64,000 bases of DNA, taken from Bradyrhizobium sp. 170 (lineage in GTDB: Bacteria > Pseudomonadota > Alphaproteobacteria > Rhizobiales > Xanthobacteraceae). Each line of letters opens with the position of its first letter. The stretch's first letter is position 1. A program made the position numbers and the translations under genes. The stretch is taken from NCBI RefSeq assembly GCF_023101085.1, contig NZ_CP064703.1, positions 5,580,001 through 5,644,000 of the forward strand, written 5' to 3'. Below, in pieces: positions 18,013-26,598 of this stretch. A model generated the notes under the pieces. It made no database searches, was not told where the DNA came from, and was given only the letters and a program-made list of their open reading frames with translations.

Positions 18013-18893
18013 GGCGCCTTCGTTGCCGTCTCCGCACCGATCGGCCGGTCGTTCTCGTCGAGCAAGGGAACGCCGAAGTCCAGCAGTATCTTGTTGATGG
18101 CGGGCTGGTTCTCCTGGATCAGGCGGTTGAGCAGCCGCTTCCAGTTCTGGTCCGCCCCGCGCACCCCCATGCCGATACGAAACGCCAATCGCGGGCCGGT
18201 CTTTTCCTTCACGAGGGGCGTGACATGGAGCGGCGGGTTCGCCTTCTTCGCATGGAAGCCCGCCATCGGTCCCCACAGAATGCCGGCGTCGATCTGACCC
18301 GACATCAGGTCGGCGATCATGGCCTCCGCTGACGAGTCCAGGCGGGTATCGACCATCAGCTGATATGGTCTGGCATTCGTCATCAGGCCGTTGACCGCCA
18401 TGTTCGTGGCAGGCGGCGTGCCGGCCACGATGCCGATACGCTTGCCTTTCAGGCGCTCGTCTTCCAGCGTCGCAACGTCTTCGAGGCCGCTGCCCCGCTT
18501 GGCAACCAGCGCATAGGCGGTGCGGTAATAGGGATTGGTACCCTGGACCAGGTCGTCGCCTTGCGGGAAGCCCATAATGACGTCGCAACGATGCGCCCCG
18601 AGCGTCATCCGGACGAAGCCGGTCGCCTGCGGGAAATACATGTAGTCCAGCTTCTTCTGTAGTTTCTCCGCGAACAGCTCAGCGAGCTTGTTCTCGAATC
18701 CCTCGCCCTTTTCGTTGGAGAACGGCAGATTGTGCGGATCGGCACAGACACGCAGCACCTTGGGATCGACGAGTTCGATCGACAAATCGCCGGTTTCGTT
18801 GATCTGCGCGCGTGCGACATCGCGCCCGATGAGCACGGCGAAGATCGTCAGTATCGAAATCGTCAGCCAGCGCTTCTGCCCGGCATATGTCAT
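18009..18893 (-). CDS. xoxJ: XoxJ/MoxJ-like periplasmic substrate-binding-type protein
   Basis: The 294-residue protein has a signal-anchor-like N-terminus and the two-lobed fold of family-3 solute-binding proteins (LRVCADPHNLPFSNEKGEGFENKLAELFA, then KRIGIVAGTPPATN). This is the quinoprotein-dehydrogenase-associated group that includes MxaJ and XoxJ. XoxJ is thought to help activate or load XoxF rather than bind a nutrient. The start is uncertain: ATG at 18893 and GTG at 18908 both lack good ribosome binding sites. It is cotranscribed with the cysteine-motif gene and separated from xoxF by about 12 kb. Confidence 0.82.
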   Translation of the reverse strand: MTYAGQKRWLTISILTIFAVLIGRDVARAQINETGDLSIELVDPKVLRVCADPHNLPFSNEKGEGFENKLAELFAEKLQKKLDYMYFPQATGFVRMTLGAHRCDVIMGFPQGDDLVQGTNPYYRTAYALVAKRGSGLEDVATLEDERLKGKRIGIVAGTPPATNMAVNGLMTNARPYQLMVDTRLDSSAEAMIADLMSGQIDAGILWGPMAGFHAKKANPPLHVTPLVKEKTGPRLAFRIGMGVRGADQNWKRLLNRLIQENQPAINKILLDFGVPLLDENDRPIGAETATKAP

Positions 18894-19129
18894 CAAAAGC
18901 TGCTGCACTTCCGGCCCACCATTGTTGCCAACTTCGGAAAAGTATCGGCAACCCCGACGAACGAAGTTCCGTTGAAGCCGCAGACAAGCAAAATGCTAAG
19001 CTTGTCAATTGGCGCGTGCAACTGGAATAATCCCGATAGCGGCCTCATTGCCTGTGCTGCGACGCAAACGTAGGCGCGATGAAGCATGAAACTGCCGATA
19101 GCATTTCGTGGTGAGACGGAGGCCGAAAT

Positions 19130-20053
19130 ATGGCTCATCCCGCATTGATCCTTGCCGCGCTCGCGATGCTCGCTACGGCGACAGCTTCGTTCGCGCAGCA
19201 GCGGGAGTTGCCCGTGAACTCCGTTGCGGATGGCGTGTTCGTGCACAACGGCCACACCGCACAGATGACGCGCGAGAACGACGGCGCGATCGCCAATGTC
19301 GGTTTCATCGTTGGCGAGGATGCGGTCGCCGTGATCGACACGGGTGGCAGCCTCCGCGAGGGACGACAATTGATTGCTGCCATTCGTGCCCGGACCGGCA
19401 AGCCGATCCGCTACGTCATCAATACGCACGGCCATCCCGATCACGTTTTCGGCAATGGCGCCTTCGTGCAGGATGGCACAACCTTCGTCGGCCACGCAAA
19501 CCTGCCACGTGCGTTGGCCGCGCGCGGACAATTCTATCTCGATGCATTTCGCCGGACCATGGGCGACGAGCTGATCGACGAGATACGGATCGTGCCGCCA
19601 ACGCTGCTCGTCAGCGGCACGCTCAACCTGGACCTCGGCCGACGAACCCTCGTCTTGCGGGCGTGGCCTGCCGCGCATAGCGATTGCGATCTCACGGTGC
19701 TCGATGAAAAAACCGGAACTCTGTTCGCGGGCGATCTGGTGTTTCTGGCCCACACGCCCGTACTGGACGGCAGCATCCGCGGCTGGCTGGCCGCACTCGG
19801 CGAGCTCGGCGCCCTATCAGCACAACGCGTGGTTCCCGGTCACGGTCCTGTGAGCGGATGGCCGGGCGCGCTCGCCGACGAGCGCCGCTATCTCCAAACG
19901 CTGGCCTCAGACGTACGCGGGCTCGTCGCCCGCGGTGAGCCGATCGCGGCGGCTGGCACGGCAGCGAACTCCGAGCGATCCCGATGGGAATTGTTCGACG
20001 ACTTCAACACCCGCAACGCAACCGCAGCATTTTCGGAAATTGAATGGGAATAG
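19130..20053 (+). CDS. Quinoprotein relay system zinc metallohydrolase (SoxH-related)
   Basis: The 307-residue exported protein (signal peptide ends SFA) has a complete metallo-beta-lactamase metal site: His100, His102, Asp104 and His105 in THGHPDH, then His183 (AAHSDCDL), Asp202 (FAGDLV) and His238 (PGHGP). It belongs to the SoxH-related group found beside PQQ dehydrogenases, and it is paired with the SoxYZ-like gene 54 bp downstream. SoxH-type enzymes are thought to act on carrier-bound sulfur adducts. The actual substrate here is unknown. It diverges from the XoxJ-like gene. Confidence 0.88.
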   Translation: MAHPALILAALAMLATATASFAQQRELPVNSVADGVFVHNGHTAQMTRENDGAIANVGFIVGEDAVAVIDTGGSLREGRQLIAAIRARTGKPIRYVINTHGHPDHVFGNGAFVQDGTTFVGHANLPRALAARGQFYLDAFRRTMGDELIDEIRIVPPTLLVSGTLNLDLGRRTLVLRAWPAAHSDCDLTVLDEKTGTLFAGDLVFLAHTPVLDGSIRGWLAALGELGALSAQRVVPGHGPVSGWPGALADERRYLQTLASDVRGLVARGEPIAAAGTAANSERSRWELFDDFNTRNATAAFSEIEWE

Positions 20054-20107
20054 CGCGCGCGTTGCCCTATATTGCGTGCGTTGCTTCCATTCCAATGAAG
20101 GTGGTGC

Positions 20108-20926
20108 ATGCCCGGATCTCTTTTCCGCCTGCTCGGCGTCGCTGGCTTGCTGTTGTTCGGCGCGCCGCTGACGCTTGCGGCAACATCAAACGACCCCTGG
20201 CCCGGCCTGGTCCAGGACATCTTTAACAACCGGCCGATCAACGATGGCAGCGACGTGATCGCCATCGAAATGCCGTCCCGAGCCGAAGATGCCGCCATCG
20301 TGCCGGTGACCTTGCGAACGAAGCTTTCGCCCGGTGATATCAGGCAGGTGTTGAGCATTACGCTGGTCATCGACCAGAACCCCGCGCCGATGGCGGCAAA
20401 ATTCCAGCTCGGGCCGGACGCCAAAGTGTCTGAGATCTCCACCCGCGTCCGCGTCAACAACTACACCGATGTTCATGCGGTAGCCGAGCTCAGCGACGGC
20501 AAACTTTACATGGTCAAGACCTATGTGAAGGCGTCCGGCGGCTGCTCGGCGCCTGCCGCCAAGAACGCCGACGAAGCCAAGGGCAGGCTCGGCCAGATGC
20601 GCTACCGGCAGTTCGGAAAAGCCGGTGAAGGCCCCGCCAGCGGCATGCGCGAGGCACAGATCATGATCGGGCATCCCAACAATTCCGGCCTGCAGATGGA
20701 CCAGGTCACGCACCTCTATGTCCCGGCCTTCTTCGTCAACGAACTGCGGCTTTGGCAGGACGACAGCCTGGTGTTGACCATGGAAGGCGGCATTTCAATT
20801 TCGGAAGATCCCAATATCAGGTTCACCTACGCGTCGAATGGCGCGAAAGAGTTCCGCGCCGAGGCCAAGGATACTGAGGGACACGTCTTCCAGCGCGAGT
20901 GGAAGATCGACGATTCCGGGATTTGA
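20108..20926 (+). CDS. Quinoprotein dehydrogenase-associated SoxYZ-like carrier protein
   Basis: The 272-residue exported protein fuses a SoxY-like domain (about residues 30-150) to a SoxZ-like domain (about 165-272). In sulfur oxidisers these form a two-chain carrier that holds substrate on a cysteine near the SoxY C-terminus. Here the equivalent GGC lies at residues 144-146, inside the fusion rather than at a chain end. The signal peptide ends near residue 25 (LAA). It follows the metallohydrolase gene, forming a carrier-hydrolase pair. No soxA, soxX or soxB is visible, so ordinary thiosulfate oxidation is unlikely. Confidence 0.87.
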   Translation: MPGSLFRLLGVAGLLLFGAPLTLAATSNDPWPGLVQDIFNNRPINDGSDVIAIEMPSRAEDAAIVPVTLRTKLSPGDIRQVLSITLVIDQNPAPMAAKFQLGPDAKVSEISTRVRVNNYTDVHAVAELSDGKLYMVKTYVKASGGCSAPAAKNADEAKGRLGQMRYRQFGKAGEGPASGMREAQIMIGHPNNSGLQMDQVTHLYVPAFFVNELRLWQDDSLVLTMEGGISISEDPNIRFTYASNGAKEFRAEAKDTEGHVFQREWKIDDSGI

Positions 20927-20947
20927 CGCCGAGCCGCGTATAACGCC

Positions 20948-21307
20948 TCAGAAACAGCGCACTTCCGCTTCGGCCTGGGCCCGCCTGAGTTCGTTGAGCG
21001 CGCTTGCCGCCTGCTCTGATGTGCGGAACTGCCCGCCCAGATTTCCCCGGACCTGCGACATGCTGAGGACGGTTTCGGCCGTGACATACCGCGCAAAGGG
21101 CACGAGCGAAGCGACAACGTCGATCGAACAGGAGCATTGCTCGATCGCCTGCCGCGTCTCGCCATTCGCTTTCAGGCAACCGAAAACATATTCGACGCGC
21201 GCCGATGTCGGATAGTCGTTGATGTCCTGGGCGTGCGTGGTCACGGCCATCGTCATCAGCGCTATCAACGCGGCGACAATACGTCGTACCGATCCGACAA
21301 GCATCAT
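20948..21307 (-). CDS. Small exported cysteine-containing protein, unknown function
   Basis: This 119-residue protein has a signal peptide (ending THA) and a cysteine pattern FGCLKANG...QCSCSID...CF-end, which suggests disulfides or metal binding in the periplasm. GAGGAAGA precedes the ATG. It converges on the SoxYZ-like gene with 21 bp between stops and sits opposite the ABC operon starting at 21394. I recognise it only as a conserved companion of xoxF/PQQ loci. Confidence 0.75.
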   Translation of the reverse strand: MMLVGSVRRIVAALIALMTMAVTTHAQDINDYPTSARVEYVFGCLKANGETRQAIEQCSCSIDVVASLVPFARYVTAETVLSMSQVRGNLGGQFRTSEQAASALNELRRAQAEAEVRCF

Positions 21308-21393
21308 CGTCTTCCTCCCACTGCTAACCGTGGAAGCTATGCTATGACTGCCCTGCTGAAAAGCAGACGTTAGAGGAAACGGCTCAACGGACC

Positions 21394-22368
21394 ATGAAAC
21401 TTCTTGTTCGCATGCTGCTTGCTACGATTGTTCTGGTCTCGCTCGGCACGTGCTGCAGCGCCGAGGCTTTACGCGTTGCGGTGCAGAAGACCGGAACATT
21501 CGCCTGGGAACTCGCAGTGATCCGCGCGCACGGCCTCGACAAGCGGGCCAACCTTTCGGTCCAGGTTCTCGAACTGGCGAGCCCCGAGGCGGGCAAGATC
21601 GCGCTTCGCGCCGGAAACGCCGACATTGTGGTCACCGACTGGCTTTGGGTGTCCCGCGAACGCGGACTTGGCGCCAAACTGACATTCTATCCTTATTCGA
21701 GCGCGCTCGGCGCCGTAATGGTGCCTGCCGCATCACCGATCCAGAGCTTAGCCGATCTTAGGGGCCGCAGGCTCGCCGTCGCGGGTGGGCCGATCGACAA
21801 GAGCTGGCTGCTGCTGCTGGCGTGGTTGAAGCAGGGCGGCATCGACCTGAAGTCGGAGGCGACAATCGCGTACGGCGCGCCACCGCTGCTGGCTGCGAAG
21901 ACGCTCAGCGGCGAAATGGATGCGACCTTGAACTACTGGAATTTCTGCGCCGGACTGGAAGCGAAGGGTTTTCGCCGCGTCGCCGGCATTGAGGATCTGC
22001 TGCCGAAACTCGGCGCCAAGGGCCGCACCGCGATGATCGGCTACGTCTTCGACGAAAAGTGGGCGAACGCAAACCAGGACAAGATTGCCCGCTTCATCGC
22101 CATGACCCGCGCGGCGAAAGAGATCCTGTCGACCTCGGATGCGGAGTGGGAGAAAATTGCGCCACTGACCGGCGCTCCCGATGCCGCAACGTTGCGCGCC
22201 TATCGCGATCGCTATCGGGAGGGAATTCCGCGTCGCCCGGTCGCAGACGAAGAAGCCGACGCACGCATTCTCTACCGCGTGCTGGCTGACATCGGCGGCC
22301 GCGAACTTGTCGGGCCGGCGCGTGAACTCGATTCCGGAACATTCTATCACGCGATCCCGGGAGACTGA
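21394..22368 (+). CDS. ABC transporter substrate-binding protein, SsuA/NMT1-like
   Basis: The 324-residue exported protein (signal peptide ends CCSAEA) has the family-16 fold of nitrate, sulfonate and thiamine-precursor receptors: LRVAVQKTGTFAWELAVIRAHGLDKRA at the start and GNADIVVTDWLWVSRERG. The permease gene begins at a GTG two bases after its stop. Many SsuA-like receptors bind sulfonates, but the position inside a xoxF/PQQ island suggests a substrate tied to that system. The ligand cannot be read from the sequence. Confidence 0.85.
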   Translation: MKLLVRMLLATIVLVSLGTCCSAEALRVAVQKTGTFAWELAVIRAHGLDKRANLSVQVLELASPEAGKIALRAGNADIVVTDWLWVSRERGLGAKLTFYPYSSALGAVMVPAASPIQSLADLRGRRLAVAGGPIDKSWLLLLAWLKQGGIDLKSEATIAYGAPPLLAAKTLSGEMDATLNYWNFCAGLEAKGFRRVAGIEDLLPKLGAKGRTAMIGYVFDEKWANANQDKIARFIAMTRAAKEILSTSDAEWEKIAPLTGAPDAATLRAYRDRYREGIPRRPVADEEADARILYRVLADIGGRELVGPARELDSGTFYHAIPGD

Positions 22369-22369
22369 G

Positions 22370-23107
22370 GTGCCGCGTCTGCTGTCATTCGCCGTGCTGC
22401 TCGCAACCTGGTGGATCGCCTCGCTGTTTGCCGGAGACGCGAAGCTGCCACCTCCCCCCACCGTGCTCACGGCCATGATTGCGGAAGCGAGGTCGGGTGA
22501 CTTGTTCTTCCATCTCGGCGTGACATTGGTGCGCGTTGCGCTCGCCTTCACGCTGGCGATGACGCTGGGCGCCGCCATCGGATACCTGATGGGCCGGGTA
22601 CGGCTTGCCGATCGGCTGGTCGACCCCTGGCTGATCCTGCTGCTCAATCTGCCGGCGCTCGTGGTCATCGTGCTCGCCTACATCTGGGCTGGATTGACTG
22701 AAGTCGCCGCTATTGCCGCAATCGCCATCAACAAGCTCCCGACGGCTGTCGTTACGCTGCGCGAGGGCGCGCGTGCCCTCGACGCGGCGCTCGACGAAAT
22801 GGCGACAGTGTTTGCGTTGCCGCGCTGGAAGAAGTTCCGGCACGTCATTTTGCCGCAACTGTCGCCCTATATCGCAGCCGCCGCGCGATCAGGGCTTTCC
22901 CTGGTCTGGAAGATCGTCCTTGTTGCGGAATTACTCGGACGTCCGAACGGTGTTGGCTTCGAGATTGGCGTGGCGTTCCAGCTGTTCGACATTCCGCTAT
23001 TGCTTGCCTATTCACTGAGCTTCGCGGCGGTCGTGCTCCTCATTGAAACCTTGTTGGTGCAGCCATTTGAGGCCCGGCTATCCCGGTGGCGTCCCCGTGC
23101 GGCTTGA
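22370..23107 (+). CDS. ABC transporter permease, SsuC-like
   Basis: The 245-residue inner-membrane protein has about six transmembrane segments and the BPD_transp_1 contact motif (EMATVFALPRWKKFRHVILPQLSPY). The start is a GTG at 22370 with GGGAG upstream, right after the receptor stop; an in-frame opening from 22181 lies inside that gene. It overlaps the ATPase gene by 11 bp, so the three genes make one importer. Confidence 0.88.
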   Translation: MPRLLSFAVLLATWWIASLFAGDAKLPPPPTVLTAMIAEARSGDLFFHLGVTLVRVALAFTLAMTLGAAIGYLMGRVRLADRLVDPWLILLLNLPALVVIVLAYIWAGLTEVAAIAAIAINKLPTAVVTLREGARALDAALDEMATVFALPRWKKFRHVILPQLSPYIAAAARSGLSLVWKIVLVAELLGRPNGVGFEIGVAFQLFDIPLLLAYSLSFAAVVLLIETLLVQPFEARLSRWRPRAA

Positions 23108-23825
23108 GGTCGATATCGCCAGCAAGACGTTCAAGAACGCAGCGGGCGAACAGCACGACGTGATCGCCGGCGTGGCCTTCGCGCTTGATGCCGGAGAGGT
23201 TGGTGTACTGGTCGGTCCATCCGGCTGCGGCAAGAGTACGATGCTCAGGATTCTCACCGGCCTCGACCCCGACTTTCAGGGGCGCGTCTCGCGTCCTGCC
23301 GGCGCGCGGATCGGCTTCGTGTTCCAGGAGCCGCGGCTGCTGCCCTGGCGGTCGGTCGAAGAAAATGTACGACTTGCCGCGCCCCTGGCCGATGAAGCGA
23401 AACTTTCAGCGCTGTTCGAGATTCTGGAATTGAACGCGCATCGCAACCATTTTCCCGGCGAACTATCGCTAGGTCTGGCCCGGCGCGTCGCGCTCGCCCG
23501 AGCGTTCGCCGTCGAGCCGGCCTTCCTCATTCTCGACGAACCGCTGGCCTCACTCGATGCCGCCCTCGCCGCCCGTATGCGCGATCAGATCGCCATGTTG
23601 ATGGACAACCGTTCCATGATAACGCTGCTGGTTACCCATGACGTGGACGACGCGGTTCGCCTCGGCGACCGCCTGTTCCTGCTGTCGCCGCGACCGGCCC
23701 GGATTGTCGCCGACCTGCCTGTCCGCACACCGCGCGGCGAGCGCGGAGATGCCGAGATCGCCGCAATCAAGCTGGACGTCATGCGGCGGATCAATGGCGA
23801 TCCCCCCGGGCAGGAAAGCTCATAG
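23097..23825 (+). CDS. ABC transporter ATP-binding protein, SsuB-like, degenerate signature
   Basis: The 242-residue ATPase has Walker A GPSGCGKST, Q-loop FVFQEPRLLPW, Walker B FLILDEPLASLDA and the switch histidine in LLVTHDVDDA. The signature motif reads LSLGLARR instead of LSGGQ(R/K)R. The GTG at 23097, inside the end of the permease gene, gives the best N-terminus (VRLEVDIASKTF). The intact Walker motifs argue for an active enzyme despite the altered signature. Confidence 0.87.
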   Translation: MRLEVDIASKTFKNAAGEQHDVIAGVAFALDAGEVGVLVGPSGCGKSTMLRILTGLDPDFQGRVSRPAGARIGFVFQEPRLLPWRSVEENVRLAAPLADEAKLSALFEILELNAHRNHFPGELSLGLARRVALARAFAVEPAFLILDEPLASLDAALAARMRDQIAMLMDNRSMITLLVTHDVDDAVRLGDRLFLLSPRPARIVADLPVRTPRGERGDAEIAAIKLDVMRRINGDPPGQESS

Positions 23826-23873
23826 GCAGTGCTTGAGGCCGGTGCTAGGATTACGTCACAGGCGGGGTTAGAG

Positions 23874-24668
23874 ATGAAACGCTCGATCGGAACCGCAGCG
23901 CTCGGTCTTGCTCTTTTGACCATGACGGCAACGGCGCAGGACATGATGCGTCACGTGGACCTGTCGTCACCCGATATGGTCTCGGCCGAAATGACCCGCG
24001 GAGAGGTCGAGGCCGCGCTCGCTGCGGCGACCGCCACCGCGCCCGCCGATTTCACAGGAAAGAGATTATCCGGTCTCGACCTCTCCGGGCTCAACCTGTC
24101 CGGCGCGAGTTTTCGCGCGGCACGTCTCAACAGGACAAAGCTCGCCGGCGCCAAGCTCGACCGTGCAATCCTCGACCAGGCATGGCTGCTCGAGGCGGAC
24201 CTGACCGGCGCAAGCCTGAAGGGCGCAAACCTGTTCGCCTCGCAGATGGTTCGCGCCCGTCTGGACGGCGCCGATCTCTCGGGAGCACGCATCGCTGCCG
24301 ATCTCACCGGCGCGAGCCTCGTCGGAGCTTCGATCGCGGATGCAAATCTGGGCGCCGACATGCGCAACCAGTCGATGGGCCTGATGCGCGCAATTCTGAA
24401 ATCCGCCAATCTGGAACGGCTGAACGCACGCGGCGCCGACCTGTCGCGCGTCGATCTTGAGTTTGCCGTGCTGAAGGGCGGTGACCTCACGGGTGCTTCG
24501 CTCAAGAGGGCCCAACTCGGGGGAGCCGACTTGACCGGTATCACCGTCATCGATACCGATTTCGATGGTGCCGATCTCGATTCAGCCAGGTTGATCGCCC
24601 CAATCGGCCTCGACCGGGCGAGAAATTTCGATAAGGCCAAAAATCGAGACCGTCTGATAAAGCAATGA
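23874..24668 (+). CDS. Exported pentapeptide-repeat protein
   Basis: The 264-residue protein has a signal peptide (ending ATAQ, near residue 22). From about residue 70 to 245 it carries consecutive A(D/N)LxG-type pentapeptide repeats (LSGLDLSGLNLSGASF, ADLTGASLKGANLFASQM), which form a right-handed beta-helix. Periplasmic export of such a protein is less common than cytoplasmic forms. It lies 48 bp downstream of the SsuABC-like operon and may be part of it. Its function in the island is unknown. Confidence 0.85.
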   Translation: MKRSIGTAALGLALLTMTATAQDMMRHVDLSSPDMVSAEMTRGEVEAALAAATATAPADFTGKRLSGLDLSGLNLSGASFRAARLNRTKLAGAKLDRAILDQAWLLEADLTGASLKGANLFASQMVRARLDGADLSGARIAADLTGASLVGASIADANLGADMRNQSMGLMRAILKSANLERLNARGADLSRVDLEFAVLKGGDLTGASLKRAQLGGADLTGITVIDTDFDGADLDSARLIAPIGLDRARNFDKAKNRDRLIKQ

Positions 24669-24703
24669 CGGCTCTGAACGCTCCGCGATGAAAGGATTGC
24701 CCG

Positions 24704-25048
24704 ATGCGATGGACCCTGGCTTTGGCGGCCCTGCTGTCAGCGAGCGCCAATGAAGTGGCCGCGCAGGGAAAAGGCGTCCGATTGTGGAATCTGACCACCG
24801 CGACCATTTCGGAGTTTCAGCTTTCCCTGCCCGGAAAGAACGACTGGGGTCCCAACCAGACCCTGAACGACAAGGACAAGGAAGTCGACCACGACGAACG
24901 TCTGCGCATCACGGGGGTGGAGCCGGGACGCTATGACGCCAAGGTCGGCTATCGCGGCTCGAAACATTGCTTTGTGCGCGGCATCGAGATCAAGGCCGAC
25001 GCCGTGTTTTCGATCGCGGACAAGGATTTGAAGGACTGCAACAAGTAG
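24704..25048 (+). CDS. Small exported acidic protein, unknown function
   Basis: This 114-residue protein has a signal peptide (ending VAA, about residue 20) and a small beta-rich mature domain. It begins VRLWNLTTATISEFQLS and contains an unusually acidic run, NDKDKEVDHDERL. Two cysteines near the C-terminus (HCFVRG and DC) could pair. The aspartate-rich stretch does not fit a canonical EF-hand. It is 35 bp after the pentapeptide gene in the same direction. I do not recognise a function. Confidence 0.72.
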   Translation: MRWTLALAALLSASANEVAAQGKGVRLWNLTTATISEFQLSLPGKNDWGPNQTLNDKDKEVDHDERLRITGVEPGRYDAKVGYRGSKHCFVRGIEIKADAVFSIADKDLKDCNK

Positions 25049-25076
25049 CCGCTACAGCCTTCTCGCCGACGATGGT

Positions 25077-25313
25077 TCAGCCTGCGGACCACACGGCGTC
25101 CTGGAATGCCTTTTGGTTGTTACGTGGATATTCGCAGCGCCATTTCACCGCGGTCCATTTCGGATGCTCGCCAACCCACTGCGCGATGTAGGGCTGCGCA
25201 GCCATGACGCACTGCCGTAACGAAACATCTGAAGAAAAGACCAGATGGGTTTCCTCGCAGGTGGTCGGCGAGAGCACCGCACAAACGGTCACGATCAAAT
25301 CTATCGGAGTCAT
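25077..25313 (-). CDS. Small conserved cysteine protein, unknown function
   Basis: The 78-residue product starts at MTPIDLIVTVCAVL with AAGGGATAT upstream. It carries four cysteines (VCAVL, TTCEE, RQCVM, WRCEY) and aromatic clusters (YIAQWVGEHPKWTAVKW). Similar small proteins are common in Bradyrhizobium genomes without an assigned role. The hydrophobic first 15 residues could be a short secretion signal. It converges on the acidic small protein gene. Confidence 0.6.
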   Translation of the reverse strand: MTPIDLIVTVCAVLSPTTCEETHLVFSSDVSLRQCVMAAQPYIAQWVGEHPKWTAVKWRCEYPRNNQKAFQDAVWSAG

Positions 25314-25448
25314 GGCTGATATCCCTTGAATTGCTCCCGAATTAATAACGCAAAAAGCTACGGTAACGGGTGCGTAAAGTTTCACTACCCCGTGAAAAGC
25401 CGGAACCGGGCCGCGCGGCGCCGCCAGCTCTAAAAGTCGCCTCCAGCC

Positions 25449-26321
25449 CTAAAAGTTAACACCAAATATCAAGCGTGCCTGATGGCGTTCGAAATTGACG
25501 AGATCAAGGCTGGCTATTGACCCCGCCGGACGCCCCCACGCCTGAACGCTCCAGCTTGCGGTCAGCCGCGAGCGTTTCGACAATTGGAAGTATGCCGTTG
25601 GACCGACAAACAACGCCTGCCCTGCAAGTTCCTCCAAACCGATCCCTTCGTATTTCCGCAAGTAACGCGCTTCACCGCCCAGGAGGAAACCGGGACGCAA
25701 CTGCGCCATCAGCGCAAGTGCCACACCTGCGGTGGATTCCCGCTCCATCACACCACTGCCGACAAGGCGCGTCCACTCCGGTTCGTAGATCAGGTTGAAC
25801 GCCGCAACGACGCGGTTCGGCACGAGCTCCCGGTCGAACGCCAGCCTGAACTCCGTTCCGAAACTCCGGACCGTTTCGGCCGTCGCCTCATCGACACGAT
25901 GCGCGTGCGCTTCCGCCGCGAAAGTGAGCCCGAACAGGGCCGTTTCCCGGTCGAGAAAGCGGTAGCGCAAATCGAGCGACCCGCCCTGCCACGACAGCCG
26001 GCGCTGGTCGTCAAGACCTGGCACACCGCTGATCAGGTGCGACGCAAACGTGCTTCCGATCTCTATTCGAAAATTCCGGACAGGCACAAACTCCAGCTCG
26101 AACTCCTGGCCGACGGCCCGATAACGGCCGCCGTTCTTGCCGAAGCGTCCGGTCGTCTCGCTTTGAAACTCCCGTTCGCCGACATTGCCGACATCGGTTC
26201 CGATCATGAAGCCGAACACATGCTCGGTATCGATGCCCTCGGCATGGACGCAGGCCGGCAGCAGCGCAGCAAGAGACACGACCGCCGCCTGGAGGGTCTT
26301 TGCACGCGCAGATATTCGCAT
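25449..26321 (-). CDS. Putative outer-membrane beta-barrel protein, unknown function
   Basis: The 290-residue protein has a signal peptide (ending VHA) followed by alternating amphipathic strands with aromatic girdle residues. It ends in a C-terminal phenylalanine (LIFGVNF), the usual outer-membrane sorting signal. Repeated features such as GGSLDLRYRFLDRETALFGLTF look like barrel strands with short turns. It stands alone between the cysteine protein gene and pqqA. A channel role in the methanol system is possible but not shown. The start lacks a strong ribosome binding site. Confidence 0.7.
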   Translation of the reverse strand: MRISARAKTLQAAVVSLAALLPACVHAEGIDTEHVFGFMIGTDVGNVGEREFQSETTGRFGKNGGRYRAVGQEFELEFVPVRNFRIEIGSTFASHLISGVPGLDDQRRLSWQGGSLDLRYRFLDRETALFGLTFAAEAHAHRVDEATAETVRSFGTEFRLAFDRELVPNRVVAAFNLIYEPEWTRLVGSGVMERESTAGVALALMAQLRPGFLLGGEARYLRKYEGIGLEELAGQALFVGPTAYFQLSKRSRLTASWSVQAWGRPAGSIASLDLVNFERHQARLIFGVNF

Positions 26322-26598
26322 TCAGCGGGTCATGGGGTTGAACCGGTAAAATCCGGCAGAGTCGGCCGAGGACATACCCTAGCATGATGCTGGGACCATC
26401 GGCGAGCCACGGGAACATGTGGGAAAGAGAAATCGGGACGGGATCGCCATCCGGGCGACCGTCTACATTGGGATTCGCGCCCTGCTCTTGATGCAGGTGG
26501 TGGAGAACTTCCAAGGATCATACAGCTTGAGATCGTACAGCTTGCCCGACCCGCAGCAACAGACCGTTGCCGGAGCCGGGCAGACCGTTTCGACGCGT

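Noticed and set aside
17437..18588. 383-codon minus-strand frame joining the cysteine-motif gene to upstream sequence
   Set aside because: The first half overlaps the XoxJ-like gene in another frame and has arginine-rich shadow composition. The real gene starts at 18012.
19130..20926. Classic Sox thiosulfate oxidation operon
   Set aside because: Only SoxYZ-like and SoxH-like genes are seen. soxA, soxX, soxB and soxCD are missing and the neighbours are quinoprotein accessories.
24845..24905. Possible EF-hand in the small acidic exported protein
   Set aside because: Acidic residues do not follow the D-x-D-x-D-G...E spacing, and no glycine at position 6 or glutamate at position 12 is present.
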